From Mesocentrotus franciscanus (taxonomy: Eukaryota; Echinodermata; Echinoidea; Camarodonta; Strongylocentrotidae), in NCBI GenBank assembly GCA_037976565.1, contig CP137670.1, positions 18,711,744 to 18,775,743 of the forward strand: a stretch of 64,000 nucleotides of DNA, written 5' to 3'. Of this stretch, positions 36,735 through 49,640 are shown piece by piece. Position numbers and translations under genes: made by a program. A model generated the notes under the pieces. That model saw nothing but the letters and a program-made list of their open reading frames with translations. It did not search any database and had not been told where the DNA came from. The stretch's first letter is position 1; each line of letters starts with the position of its first letter.

Positions 36735-37819
36735 GATTGCGAGTAGTAGTATGTGGACTGGGATACCATATAATGCAGTGATCTTAATTTTGTGAGTGAG
36801 TGAGATGGAAAAAACAACAACTGCAACTTATGTTACAGTTATAGCATCTCTCCCATCAACCTACACAACAAAGATTAAGATATCTCATATAATCATTAAC
36901 AATCAACAAATCAAATCATTAATATACTGTGAATTATGTACATTTTATGAGCGTACTTGTAATGTGAATAATGTCCTTACATACATTACATACATGTTGA
37001 ATTTAACAAACCCATGCTATACAATACATTGTAAGCCATCATGAGCATCCTCATCCCCATGACCTTTTCGGCATTATTGTTTTATTTTATGTAATGAATA
37101 TAATTGTTTCATTGTTTTCATGTATATATATAAACAGGTCCCATAGCCATATTAAAATCAACAATTTAAACGTTACAAGTAATCAGTATAATCTACATGT
37201 GGTGATCGTGAGCGATGTCAAACTGTGCAGCTTAGATGTATGAAATCATTCTACAATCTGTTTTTATCAAAGTACATGTACAAATACAATGAATTATGCT
37301 GCTATGTACATTTCTTGAGCATACTTGTAACGTGAAAAGTTTCTTGATTCATGGTGATAACATACCCTAGCTGTACACTTCGTAATCGCTTTATAAGTAT
37401 AATATACACGTGGCGATTGTGAGCGATGACAAACTGCGCAGCTTAAACGTATAATTTATGTTCTATCAAATTATATCAAAGATTAATATTTCCCATATAT
37501 GACATTATGACATCAACAGTGTTGAACCTAACAAATGCTGGATATTATGTATCTATGACATATCATGAGCATACTCTTAATGTAAATAACATGACAAATG
37601 TTTAGCCCATTTATTATTCATTAGATACTTGTTAGATATATATATATATTTCAACATGTCACATACCAAAACGAAATATCAACGAATTAAATGTTACAAA
37701 TACTTATCACAACGCAGTTATGTACAGGTTGTGAGTGTGGTTGATAATAACAATGCGTAATTTATTTTATTATTTTAGCATCTCTGCTATCATACTAGAT
37801 AAGGAGACTATACAACCTA
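36735..37819. repeat. ~400-bp tandem repeat block, unit C to D, part 1
   Basis: Same landmarks as the block at 6990, with 'gag..tactt' near 36950, 37313 and 37562. Interrupted at 37820 by the TTAA element and resumed at 39837. Confidence 0.7.
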
Positions 37820-39836
37820 TTAAAGGTGAAATTCCAGGATAATCCCAAATATTGAGATAATCACATCAATAGAAAGCTTTTAACCCCCAGAATAACACTA
37901 AATGGCGTTCAACCGACAAAACAAGTTCAGAATAGTTAATTTATGCGAGTAAACTCCACCAAAATCTCGAAGTCGGAAACCCGGAAATGCACGGAATTGC
38001 CGGGTCCTCTATTCTTGACGTCACGACCGGGGATCATGGGCTGAGTGAGAGTGAATGCCAATGATATGCCCACGTAAATGCTATCCTGTTAGAGCTTAGA
38101 ATTTTTCTTGTTAACGAGTTTATTTGATAGATTTTCTGTTTTTATTTGAATGAAGAATAACTAAGCAACGTTTTCCAGTTGCTGATTTCTTTATATCCTC
38201 ACATTATCCTTTTTGGTAGAGTTTTAAGACGGGTTTACTGCTTGGAAAATAAGGTTAAATCATATGCAGGTATGAATAGGCGGGTGTACATAATTATACA
38301 TTATCTTGTCATCAGATAAGGTACAGGAGCAGTTTTGTGAAACGAATAGGCCTAGAACTGTGACTGTAGTTATCATGGATGTATTTGACTGCCTCAAAAA
38401 AGGATACAGAACCAGTTAAATATTTGTTTTAAATATATATATCACACTTGAACGAGATCAAGCTTCCTCTATTTAGCGGACGACGTCTATATGGACGATA
38501 TTTATCCGCAATGTGATACGGCTCTTGCACGAACGTTCGTGAAGCGAGCGGAATCGGCAGGTAAGACCAGGCCGCTGCTCTAGGCGGCTTGTTGAACGTA
38601 CATTGCCGAAATTGAGCTCCGTGTTGAAATTCTTGCAGCCGTATTTTAAACTGTTACTGTCAATGGATGACGTACGTCATCTTCCTCCATGCGCAGTAAC
38701 AGTTTAAAATACGGCTGCAAGAATTTCAACATGGAGCTCAATTTCGGCGATGAAAATCTGGAAAAAGACCCTTAAACGCATCATACAGTCAATCTGGTAA
38801 GTGGAACCGATGTAGTTTAGCCTAGGCCTAATTTACAATAATAAATGCATCGGATATGCATCGGGTAAAATGTAGTATTTTGGGCATAAGTTTACTGCTC
38901 GGACGCGAGCAGTAGTTTGCAATGCAGTCACTATGGTCGGCTTCTGTCTCTAAAGAGAGGAGCCGACCCTACCCAAATCAGAGGCTAACGAACGAAAGAG
39001 ACAGAAATCTTCGGTCTAGAGCGCTAGGTGCTACTGCCGCTACTCCCCGGCCCCGGCTGCAGGAACGTCGACATCTCCTTGCTCTCCGACTTCTCTATCG
39101 TCTTCTCCCCCACTTGTACTTGCGTCCTCCCAACTTCCATCATCCTCGTCTGCACTATCGTCCCTTTTTCCTTCATTACTTTCATCATCTTTCTCCATAA
39201 ACTCTTCAAAATCCATAAAAGATCGTTCTGGTCAAACTCTCCAGCCATCAATTGATATAATTATATAATATGTACCGTACGTGAATCGAAAGTGTATTGT
39301 ATAAAGCGAGCTAGACCGAACGCGAGAAAGACTCGAACGAAGCCAAACGACCGTATCTACTTTACCGACCACACGAAAACAATCTCACCAAATTCAACAC
39401 ACTCAAACAAAATCACATGGTGAAAATATTGACTAATAGCGCATCGTTGGCTTGTTTATGTCATAATTCTGAAAAAGGGAATTGATATTAGTACTATGAA
39501 ATATTAGGGGAAGGTGAAGAATTCTACACAGAGTTATGAAACTAAACTTTGAAACTAAATAGCAGAAATTCGTATCTCTCTGCCCATGTTTTTCTATGGA
39601 ACATCCGGGTACGTGAATATACTCGTCCCGGGCGTGACGTCACAAATAGTGGACCAGCTCCGTGACTGACTTTCTAGGCAAAGAGAGGAGGCTATTTTTC
39701 GACATTTCAATTGAGGATATCCAGTAGCTAGAAGATTTTTGTGATATGCAATGAAAATGAACAACTTCGAAATAACATAGGCTTGGCGTAGGTACCAAAT
39801 TAATGGACATTTATTGTCCTAGAATATGAGCTTTAA
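37820..39836. mobile_element. TTAA-flanked element of 2.0 kb
   Basis: Splits the phrase 'caacctaTTTAAttgtt...tcaaatata' of the 400-bp repeat, with TTAA at 37820-37823 and at 39833-39836. The termini are inverted repeats with 19 of 24 matching (left TTAAAGGTGAAATTCCAGG, right reversed TTAAAGCTCATATTCTAGG). It contains a large palindrome (38606-38747) and two 'gacgtcac' stretches. The longest frames (for example 39251-39024 minus, 75 aa, MMAGEFDQNDLLWIL) match nothing I recognise and no transposase is visible. Probably a non-autonomous piggyBac-type element. Confidence 0.72.
38606..38747. repeat. 54-bp inverted repeat with 34-bp loop
   Basis: Left arm 38606-38659 and right arm 38694-38747 are reverse complements with one mismatch. 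The loop contains the perfect 14-bp palindrome ATGACGTACGTCAT, so the whole segment can form a cruciform or a strong RNA hairpin. Confidence 0.92.
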
Positions 39837-40780
39837 TTTTTTTGTCAAATATACTGATTGTATGCATAATATATCAACATGTCATGAAGCCAAATAAAAA
39901 GTCAACATATTGAATTATACAAGTACTCAGTAAACGCTGTATCTGTTCTATCAAAAAAATATCAAATATTAACATATCTCATATAATAATAATAAATCAA
40001 CAGTGTTGAATGTTACAAATACTGGGTATTTTCTCTTATGCACATATTATGAGCATACTTGTAACTTAAATACTTTCTTGATAGATAATGAGACTTTGCC
40101 TTAATTAGTTGTTATATTATTCATTCTATCAAATATACTTTTTGGATACATTAATATATATTAAAACGTCTCAAAGCTAAATGAAAAATCAACTAATAGA
40201 ATCTTAGATAAACTCGGTATTATACAGCTATTTACCTGTTTCGGGTTTGTTAGATAACAAGACTGCAATTTATTTCAATACTAAAGCATTTGTCTCGGCA
40301 AAAGATTACAGATCAAAAGTTTCAATGTTTCATAATGAGCAAAATTATTAAATCAAAAGTGTTGGATCTTACAAATACTGGATACTGTGCTGCTATGTTC
40401 ATACTATGAGCATAGTTTTAATTGTTGATAGATAACGAGACTTTGCAACATATTATTGTTTTATTAGTCATCCCATCAAATGTACGTGTTGAATACATAC
40501 ATGAACATATGTCTTAGCAACAACAACAAAAAGAAAAAGGTGGAGAAACTTAGTATTATGCAGCTATTAACATGTTGTGAGCGCGTTAGATGCCAAAACT
40601 TTGCAACTTATTTCCTTATGTTAGCATCGTTTTTTATCAAACCACATATACATAACAAAGATTCTTCTAGAAAAATGATAAAATCAACAAATTTTAATCT
40701 TACAAATACTGGGTAGTATGCAGCTATACACATGTTTACACGTTCTGAGCATATTTGCCATGCATATTCTCGCATGATAG
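39837..40780. repeat. ~400-bp tandem repeat block, unit C to D, part 2
   Basis: Resumes with 'tcaaatatactgattg' and 'atcaacatgtcatgaag', with landmarks near 40048 and 40404 and a last 'cttacaaatactgggta' at 40697. Confidence 0.7.
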
Positions 40781-42614
40781 ATAACAATGCAATGCAATCT
40801 AAAGCATATAATTGTTAATTTTTTGTTAGAGGTATTGGCAAGACATAAGGTGTACCGTTTAATTTGTTCTCAGTAGTAGGATTGGAAGAAAGTGTTTTTG
40901 CCTGCAATTTTCTTCCCCTCAATCGTCAAAAAGGTTACCCATGACTATAAAACACATTTGATTTGATTTCTCTAGCTGAAAAACAATCAATCAATTAGAA
41001 AATTTGAAACGAATATACCTATACACGTAATTCAAGATAGTGTAATGCAGATATGTGCATGTACCTATAAATGATCGTGTAAAGCGTATATGGTGTATTT
41101 TTGGAGCAATAATGGCGGTAACTTTGACCCCGTTCTCATTCACTTCGTTGGAGCGGTCTAACTAAGACCCGTTCCTCAGGAGCGGTTCTTAGGTGAGTGA
41201 GAACGGTCAAAGTGGTCCAGGAAGTGGACTTCTGGACCGCTCCAGAAGACCACCTCGGGAGGTGGTCTTGAGGAACGGGTTTTATTAAGAGCGGTTTGGA
41301 GCGCTCTAACGTGCGAGTGTGAACGGAAGCGTACTTTGAACGGAAGTGAGCTAGTGACGTTCCGTGCGAAACATGTATGTACGGTACATACGCTTAGTAT
41401 TCCGCGCGCGAAAAAAATTACCCGCTGACCTGAGCTGCCATAGCAACAAGACCACTTTGACTCGTGGAGCGGTTTGAGCCATAAAAAACTGCTCGGAGTG
41501 TGAACCCTCGCAAACCGTTCCTCAAGACCCGTTCCTCTGGAGCGGTCTAACTTAGACCACTTTCAAAGTGAGTGAGTACCTACTCAGAGTTTAATCCCTT
41601 CTGGCTCTAAACGGATGATATACGTGTAGTCTCAAAGGGGTAAATTATCCTTCATTGTTTTAGGATATGTTCCATGAAAAGAACGTGTACATGAATCAGA
41701 TTAACATATCTCTTAATAGCAAAATGAAAAAGAACAAGAAGAAGAAAAGAAATTAAATCTTACAAATACTCCTTATACTGCAGCTATTTACATGCACTTG
41801 TAATATGTATGAGCATGCGTGATGTGACTAGTTTCTTGATGGATAGGAAAGCTGTGCAACTTTCGTTTTTACATTTGATAACATTTAGTGTATCCCAATT
41901 CTCAGTTGGTAGGTGACAGATCATATTACATAATGAAGAAGAAGGTTTAAAGATAGAGAGGGATGGATAAATAATAAATGAAGGGTTTTCCGTGTGGACC
42001 GCCTTTAATAGCAGAACGCTAGATAGAGTCTGACGTTTTCTTTTCTAAAATGACCTAGATCAATATGTAATAAAGGAAAATGAAAAAAAGTATAGATTTG
42101 AATCTTCTTTAATCTTGGTATAAAACACGAACGAAGATATGTTATGAGCTGATGTTGTGTGATTAGTCTCTTGACAGATAAGGAAACTCTGCATCGTATA
42201 ACATTGTTATAGTATTTCAATAACAGTGGTATGTTTCTCCTAAAGTCACTATGATTTGAATTCCACTATTGCATCTGAGTATTTTCTCTTGCTTTTTGGA
42301 TTCTATTATTCATTGCACAAACTTGGCTTGAACCTAGTTATTGTTATTGTAATTGTACTTTATATGCACATTCATGTATTGCTATACTTTTCTTTAAAAT
42401 ATAGAAATGATTACAACAGTTCATGTATTTATGTGACAAATTTTGATAATGTATATCATATAATCATGGCTAATCTAGGTACATATTATACCGCACATAT
42501 TGAGATCAACATGTAACTATTGGGATGCTAGTGATGATAGCCATATCACATGTTTATGTACATACGTGCGTATACGTAGTGAACATGGATAATTGTAATC
42601 AAACAGGATTTGAT
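40781..42614. other. 3' flank of gene copy D
   Basis: Aligns with 20740-22046 before gene C and partly with 8960-9480 before gene B. Contains the insertion at 41123-41577. No gene seen; the small frames at 42005-42220 and 42256-42516 are not conserved in the paralogous flank. Confidence 0.55.
41123..41577. mobile_element. Foldback/MITE-like insertion with internal sub-repeats
   Basis: Unit A reads 'gcagtaacttagtacatactcagag' near 8985, whereas here 'gcggtaactt' and 'agtacctactcagag' are separated by about 455 bp. The insert is built from repeated short motifs in both orientations: 'gacccgttcctc', 'gagcggtctaact', 'agtgagtga' and their complements. No open frame of note. Element class not identified. 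Confidence 0.6.
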
Positions 42615-44431
42615 TTAGAGGGTAAATCTGTTTTTGAATACGAGAATGTTGTCTCCATCACAAGCAATCAGTTTCCCTGATGACGTCATCATGACCCGAG
42701 ATATTATAAGGTGATTCCGCCTACACAATCCTAAGCCCAGTCCAGTTGATAGAGGGAATGATGTTACTCTTCTCTTCTTCATATCACTCCCATCCATCAC
42801 CTGATCAATCACACACGTCTTGCACTCATCATATGATGTCACGAAGTAGAGGTCGTCTGTTATAGGATCGATGCAGGCATTCAGGATGACACCACTGTGG
42901 GGGGTTTCCCTTTGAGCACCCTGTCTGTCGATAATGAACACTCTGTGATCTGGTGGGTAGGGTTGAGCAAGGATGTGACCTGATGATAATACACCGCGCA
43001 TCATTATATTATGTTTATATGCGATGGTGTTCATGATCTTACCATCAGCTGGGTTGATGACGTATATCTTAGACTGAAACCACTCACCTGCGATGATCAT
43101 CCTATCCTGGTCAGCAGCTACATCCACCACTGTGTCATCACGCGTTGTGTTTCTTGGTATTGTGACGTCATTGATGTGCTTCCATTGTCTGTCATACACA
43201 CTGATGAATCCAGCCAAACTGTCCCCTGTACAACCCGTGCTGCATTTACCGCATACTACCTTGTCATCATTCAGCAATGCACAGGAGAAAACCAATGATG
43301 TAACACTACTGGTTATCACTCGTTGACTGTGTTTAGTGTTCATATCTAACATGTATGTATGTACTCTACCTAATACCTTATCTGTGATGATCACATCGCA
43401 TTCATTTATGTTTCCTATAATGGTTGGGTATGTGATTTTATCCTTGACATTGATTGTATCAATGAGCTTCCACTCCCCATCATACCCACCAATCCTCCCA
43501 TCATACTTCTTTCTCCCAGCACCCTTCACAAACCTCACACCCGATATGGCCTCAGTGATTTGTTTAACCACACCCTCATTCAGTGGCTTCTTAATTTCAT
43601 CACTCACTGAAGTCTTTACACAATGCCCATCTTTGACGACATTTTTATCATCTTCAAGTACTCTGTCAAGTGTCTGTAATGTATTCTTTAGGGTTTTTGT
43701 GTCATCTTGCCATGCGTTCTCCAACTCACCAATCTTTCTTTCTTTCTCTTCAGCGATGTTCTTAATGTCTGTTTGAAGACATTGTTGTTTATTGTCGATG
43801 GGTTCTCGTCTTCTCTCTGCATTTGTACGGTTATGTTCAAGTCGCTTCTCTCTCTTTTCACCGTTCTTTCGAATCTTTTCATTGATCTTCTGAATCTCCA
43901 TTGAAGTTTCTGGTTCTTCTCATCAATCTCCTGGTTGATTTTTTCAGCATCCTCCTTCTCTTTGTCTTTGTCTGTTTGGATCGCCTCCTTCATTACCAAA
44001 TCAATTTCATCTTTCACAGCTTGCAGATGGGTGTCGGTGTCTTTCCTACAATGGCAAATTTGATCTCCATATACTCGACAAAGCTTTAATTTGTCTCTTG
44101 CCTTTTCTTTTAGAGTGATTAGTATCACTTTACTTTCAATGATGGCGCCCTCTATATCCTGTTGCACGCAAGGCTGCTCACGATGATCTATCATTGCGCA
44201 TGAATAACACAGTGCTACTCCATGTGTTTTGCAATACAGTTTGATTTCTTCATTATGCCTCTCACAATAAAGAATTGACCCACCCTTTCTTGCTTTTCCG
44301 ACGCATCCCTCTTTGGAGGCACAATCCCTGCAGAGCTTCTTCTTATCAATTACGTAGAACGCCACATCTGTGATTGCCTCACAGTTCTCTCCTTCACAGA
44401 TGTCTTCTGCAGAGCTGAAGTTCGCCGCCAT
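42615..44431 (-). pseudogene. B-box/coiled-coil/beta-propeller gene, copy D (one frameshift)
   Basis: Starts MAANFSSAEDICEG at 44431. The N-terminal Cys cluster and B-box (LYCERHNEEIKLYCKTHG, then CYSCAMIDH) are intact, followed by the start of the coiled coil. At about 43903-43906 the frame slips one base after KNQKLQ (copy C reads KEEIKKIN there). The rest continues in a second frame from 43901 to the stop at 42615, including the end of the coiled coil and the whole propeller ending KNRFTL. Apart from the slip the protein is full length, about 605 aa. The break lies in the coiled coil, a different place from that in copy B, so the two were broken independently. A sequencing or assembly error cannot be excluded from a single sequence. 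Confidence 0.8.
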
Positions 44432-44449
44432 TCTTTTCAGAGTATTGAC

Positions 44450-44452
44450 CTG
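44450..44452 (-). other. Probable 3' splice site (CAG) of gene D
   Basis: Minus strand 'tttctacag' then 'gtcaatactctgaaaagaATG', the same context as copy C with small changes. Confidence 0.6.
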
Positions 44453-44467
44453 TAGAAAGAACAATTC

Positions 44468-44745
44468 CCAAGAGAGAAAGTGAGAGAAAGAGAGAGAGAC
44501 AGACTGAGACAACACGAGAGATAGAGAGAGAGGGGGAGGAAGTGGAGAGATAAAGATAGGGAGTGGGAGATAATAAGGGATAAGATAGATGGGGAAGGAA
44601 AGAAAAAAGGGGGAGGAAGGGAATGCGAATGAGAAGGAATGATGGGAGAGAGAAGGAGAGAGGGAAGAAAGGTAAAAGAAGGAGGGATGGATGAAGGGAG
44701 GGAGAAGAAGGGAGAAAGGGAGGGACCGAGCGAGAGGAAGAGAGT
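44468..44745. repeat. GA-rich tract in the presumed 5'-UTR intron, copy D
   Basis: Purine-rich on the plus strand with scattered T and C; ends near 'gaagagagtagaata', as the C copy does ('gaagagaatagaata'). Confidence 0.85.
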
Positions 44746-45639
44746 AGAATACGTTTATTACAATGACCTTCATTAGTAAAATTTCCTTATGCACATTTAA
44801 AGTCAAAATAATAATGGGTGGCAGTTTATTTCCTTCGGTGAAAGTGCTTTGGAATTTCTATAAAAGGGTCATGTACTGTTCTTCTCATCCATTGATTCAA
44901 ACAGTTGTATGCTCTTGAGTCTGCAACAACCATTAAACAAAATTTACATTTCAAAAATGCACTATTTGAAATTTAATAGTTTTTTTTCAGTCTAAGTGGC
45001 CATAGTGTGACTATATTACACATGTTTTGCAAAATGTACTTTCTACAGGATTCTTTTGACTAGAAATATTGAATTAATATATATATTTCTATATCTTTGA
45101 CATAAATCAATGCAATTATCAATAAATAATTTTCAAGCGAAATCGACATGTTGATGTTTACATAGGTTTAGTATTGTGTGTGCGATATTAGAACAGTCTC
45201 TTTTTGAACTGATATTATCAAGTGGAGCAATGTTTGCAGCAAGTAAAAGGTGATCTGATATAAATTACCTGTTGATAAACACATTAGCATATTGTGGACT
45301 CACTTTAACCAATCTTTGGTCTACGAGATCAGCATTTTTTGTTTTTTGTATTTTCGTGGCACCCCTTTAGGATTTTCACGTCACCCTAATCCCAAATTCA
45401 TCAGAGGATCTGTTTTTCATCCCTCGTGCATATAAGCGTACGGACACATTTTTATGTGAGAAAAGATACTCTGGATCCCAAATATTGCGAGCAAGCGAGC
45501 CAACAAATATAATCAGTCATCTCGTTTCCAGGAATCAGTCTGACTTATCAATTTTGGCGAGAAGTAAAGCGAACGAGGGGTAAAACAAAGAATTATACTT
45601 TATTGTGGCACAAATTTTATTTCGATATAGAAATACAAC

Positions 45640-45960
45640 TAATTGTATATACCATGCTCTTGCACATTCCACGAACACAACATTCCTGGGGACGCTGATC
45701 CTTTTCTTTGTCAGAGACATACCTTTGGAACTCGCTTCCTTCTAAGCCTTCGGCAGGAAAGCTCCCTTACCAACGTCAAATCATACCTGAAAACTTTTCT
45801 TTTTGCCAAAGCTTAAATCTGTTTGGATAACTCTTATGTGCTTCTTTTTAATTTATGCCAAGACTCTACTGTAGTATAACAATCATTTTCTCATGAACTG
45901 CGCCAGGACTGTCATGTTCACAGAATTGCCGCGTTACAAATGGCCAATTCATTTCTTATT
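45640..45960 (+). mobile_element. LINE C-terminal fragment (CR1/L2-like)
   Basis: Inserted where unit C reads through from 'tatagaactacaa' to 'tgctacccgaatcatgac'. In one frame LWNSLPS, then after a one-base slip LRQESSLTNVKSYLKTFLFA and a stop: the familiar 'W-NSLP..LR...S...FK..LKT.LF' end of CR1/L2-like ORF2 proteins. About 150 bp of 3'-UTR-like sequence follows. Confidence 0.65.
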
Positions 45961-47789
45961 TACATGGGCGCCCGAATCATAACGCGATTCGGGCAGTGGG
46001 AGATAGAGAAAGGTAGAAACAATAAGAGCCATACAGTGGAATATATAATTAACATTTCCTCTGATGTTGTCGGCCGTAATCTATCTGAAAACTTTTTTTA
46101 AAGGGGAATTATAATTTGAATTTTAAACTTTCTTCTTCTAGATAAGTCAAACATACCCGATCGCATAAACTGTTTCCCCTTTTACAACATTATTTAAATT
46201 TGATATATTTTTTCTTCCACTTCCTTGTATAAAATCAACCTTGTTCAAAGCAAATTGACCAACATTCAATATACAGCTCACTTTATTTGTTTTTCATCCC
46301 TCGTTCACACAGACGTATTGGCACACCCGAACATATACTATCTGGATTCCAAATATTGTGAATAAGCAAGCAAACAATTATATTCAGTCACGTTACCAGG
46401 AATCATCCTGATTTACCAATTTTGCGAGAAGTAAAGCGAACGAGTGGAAACAGACAGTTTGTTATGTCATAAATTTCATTTTGATATAGAATACAATAAA
46501 TAAGGTTATATTAGAGAGAAATAGAGAAAGGAAGAAAGAGAAAGATACATATACAAGAGGATATCGATCACATTTCTTGTCGTTATGCAGGCCCTAATCT
46601 ATCTGAAAACTCGCAAATAGGTGGATTTTTATTTTCATAATTCTCATCTTTCTTCTTCCAGATAAGCCAAACATACTCCATCACACATGCATACACCTGT
46701 TTCTCCTTTTATTGCATAATTGCCTATTTTTCATCCACTTCCTTCTATTACACCGACGTTGTTCATAGCAAAATGACCTCTATACAATGTACAACTTACC
46801 TTAATCACCAGTTTCTTGCGATTTTAACCTTCGTAATGTGACGTCCGATAGAAAGTTGATCATCTAGATGCTCCTTTCATAATTGATACTGTCTGAAATA
46901 GAACAATTCATCAAACCTCTTGTAATATTTGTATTAGGTGCAAATCAAGATGGCTTTTTGTTGTATGCCATCCCACGTCAAACTTATGCTCACTTGGCAC
47001 AAATCTGCACACAAAGTCATGGGCATTCTTCACACATGCATGCATACAGTGCATACATAAGGCAAGTAGAGTTTAAAAAGTCATTCCCCAATCACACAGG
47101 GAATAGGCGTCGACAAAAGATATGCTCCGTTGCTCTTTATGAATAGATTAATATGAATATGAATCATATAGCTGTCTGACACCAAATGAATACATTCACG
47201 TTCCTTGTGATATCATTGGAGGCGTTACATGTGGGGGAGTATCCATATCATCGACCCCCCCCCCCAACAACAAAAAGCTAGAAAGAACTATACGATGCAG
47301 CTAACTAGCTGTAGTAAGCCGCAGTTCTTCAGAGTTACTTCTCGGTTACATGACTGTGTATTACTATTCTATCCTAGATAGAAGGAAAATAGTCATTAGA
47401 TCAATGTTTTCATGAGGGTAAGAAAGATCATGAAACTCTACAAACTCTGGATTACGTGTTCTTCCATCATGAAGACAAAGTGAGTGGAGAGAATCTTGGA
47501 TCAATGTATGGCCTTCGCTATGTTTTTTTAAGTAGCAGATCAGTTGATCAGTATAAATAATAATACAACGTACAGTATCTGTTATATTCGACTTAAAATC
47601 AATGTTTTTCTTTCTGTCACTTCAGTTGTGTTTAGGGATTGTATGTGATTTCATCTCTTGCACCAATGTTCTTTGAATATTTGATTTTCTTCTCCCCCAT
47701 TTAACTTGTGCCCCGCCTTTGGCTAGACCCGTGCTACAACAACTTTTTAAATATCTTAACATGTTCTCATTATGGTTATATTTTTTTTT

Positions 47790-48035
47790 TTATTTCTGCC
47801 TCCCTACCATTTATCTCTATCCCTCTTTTTCTCCCCGTTCTCTCTTTTCTTGATTATATCCGTTATCCCTGTATTCCCTTCTCTCTATTCTTTTTCTCCT
47901 CTCTACTTCACCCCTCCATCATCTTTCTCCTGCTCCCTTTCTCTCTCTCTCTCTCTCTCTCTCTTACTCTTTTTCTCTCACTCTCTCCATCTTTCTCTCT
48001 TTCCCTCTCTCTATTTTCCTCTATCTCACATTCTC
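47790..48035. repeat. CT-rich tract (unit D)
   Basis: Follows 'gctagacccgtgctacaaca' and 'ctcattatggttata' in the same orientation as at 35170. The 128- and 131-aa Ser/Leu/Phe-rich frames are artefacts. Confidence 0.75.
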
Positions 48036-48400
48036 ATGTTCGTAAATTCTTTGCCGCTTTCACAGTCAATACCCCGCCCCCTTTTTTTAATTGAGCATTT
48101 CTTCCAGGTGTCTAATTTTGAAAATTCTGGTAAAACTCACAATGACAACCATTTAGAATTTGAATGATATGATTCAAGCATAAAAGCCCTTTTTTCATAG
48201 ACAAATATTTTCATAACCCATGGAAAATTGCATGGTGACCTCACAACACAAGAAATATATTCATTTGGTTAATTGTAATATTTGTTTTTGGAAATGTCAA
48301 ATTGATTAATGTCTTGTCGAATATCCCCTAAATGAGCTGACAATGCATTATGTGAAAACGTGTTTTTACTTTGTTCACAAACACTCTCGCTCGTCGTCCA

Positions 48401-48559
48401 GGGGGGCATTTCATCAACATTTGTCCACCGACAACTGTCGGCTCTGACTAAATTTGACCAATCAGAGGCCTGGAAATTAGTCGGTGACAATAAAATTGTC
48501 GGTGAAAATGATATTAGTCGGTGAAAACCACCGACTAATTGTTTCATGAAATGCCCCCC
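48401..48559. mobile_element. 159-bp MITE with GGGGGGCATTTCAT ends
   Basis: Perfect 14-bp terminal inverted repeats (GGGGGGCATTTCAT ... ATGAAATGCCCCCC). The interior has 'gtcggtgacaa'-type motifs repeated three to four times, some inverted. The unit A site near 6523 reads 'tcgtagtccaggttacta' without it, so it is a clean insertion with a very short or no target duplication. Confidence 0.85.
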
Positions 48560-49640
48560 AGATTACTCGTTCTGAAAAACAGAGCCTGCATATGAGGTTC
48601 ACCGTGACATCTTTCAAGCAACGGGCTTGAACAGGATAAAGTCAGTGGTTGGCGCTGGTGTAATTACCACACCATTGTTCAGCACAAAATTGTTTGGAAT
48701 CAGGAACCTTGACAACTTAGCCAGTATGACGTCATACTTTGGTACTGCATGCTACATCTGTGTAATATGAATAGTCTCCTGATAGATAACAAGACTGTGT
48801 AACCTTTTTTTTTATTGTATAGCATTTTCATTTGTATTCATCTTCCACACACCAAAAATAACAAACAAACAAAATAAACGTACAAGAGATAAACTCATGC
48901 AACAATTGTTTAAATGATATTGTATATTCCACAGAATAAAAGAAGAATACCCCTCACCGAAAAAAAACCCCATTCAAGTGGCAAAGGAGATCAATGGTTC
49001 CGAGAAGTCTTATGCGGACTTGGAAAACGGTATAATACCTTGATCTTCATATTGCGAGTGAGTGCATGAGATGGAAAAAAAACTACAACTAGCCTCTCTT
49101 CCAACAACCTATACAACAAAGATTAACATATGTTATATAATATTTAACAATCAACAAAGTCAAATCTTACAAAAGTATAATCTGCATGTAGTGATTGTGA
49201 GCGATGACAAACTGTGCAGTTTACATAGATCATTCCACTATTTGTTCTATCAAACTTTTTAAAAGATTGATATTTCTCACATCAACAGTGTTAAATCTTA
49301 CAAATGCTAGGTATTGTGTAGCTTTGTACAAATCATGAGCATACTCGTTATGTAAATAAATTGATCAATTTTCCAACCTGCTTAATTATCATATAATTCA
49401 TTATACACTTGTTGCATACATATATATCAACATGTCACATACAAAAACGAAAAATCAACAAATTGAAATACAAATAGTTAGTATAATGCAGCTATGTACA
49501 TGTTGTGAGTTTGTGGGATGATACAACTGTGTAACTTCTTCCATAATTTTGGCATCTTCCCTATCAAACTAGATAAGGAGTTTTTGCAACCAATTTAATG
49601 TTTTATCAAATATCCTGGTTGGATATATATATATAAATGT
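48560..49640. repeat. Start of another ~400-bp tandem repeat block (unit D to E)
   Basis: Contains 'gtttggaatcaggaacc', 'atattgcgagtgagtg' and two to three degraded 400-bp units ('catgagcatactcgttatg' near 49332). It is cut off near 49640, where unrelated sequence begins. The rest of this unit's repeat block is missing. Confidence 0.7.

Larger units (their letters stand above)
44746..48400. repeat. Intergenic arm of unit D
   Basis: Aligns with the unit C arm (24101-27650), including the 'ccaggaatcagtctgactta' stretch (45530), a second partial copy beginning near 46290, and the 'gatcatctagatgctcc' and 'gcaaatcaagatggc' stretches. A poly-C run lies at 47257-47265. No gene recognised. Confidence 0.65.

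Noticed and set aside
39024..39251. 75-aa minus-strand frame in the 2-kb TTAA element as a transposase or host exon
   Set aside because: No recognisable motif, short, and overlapped by an equally long frame on the other strand.
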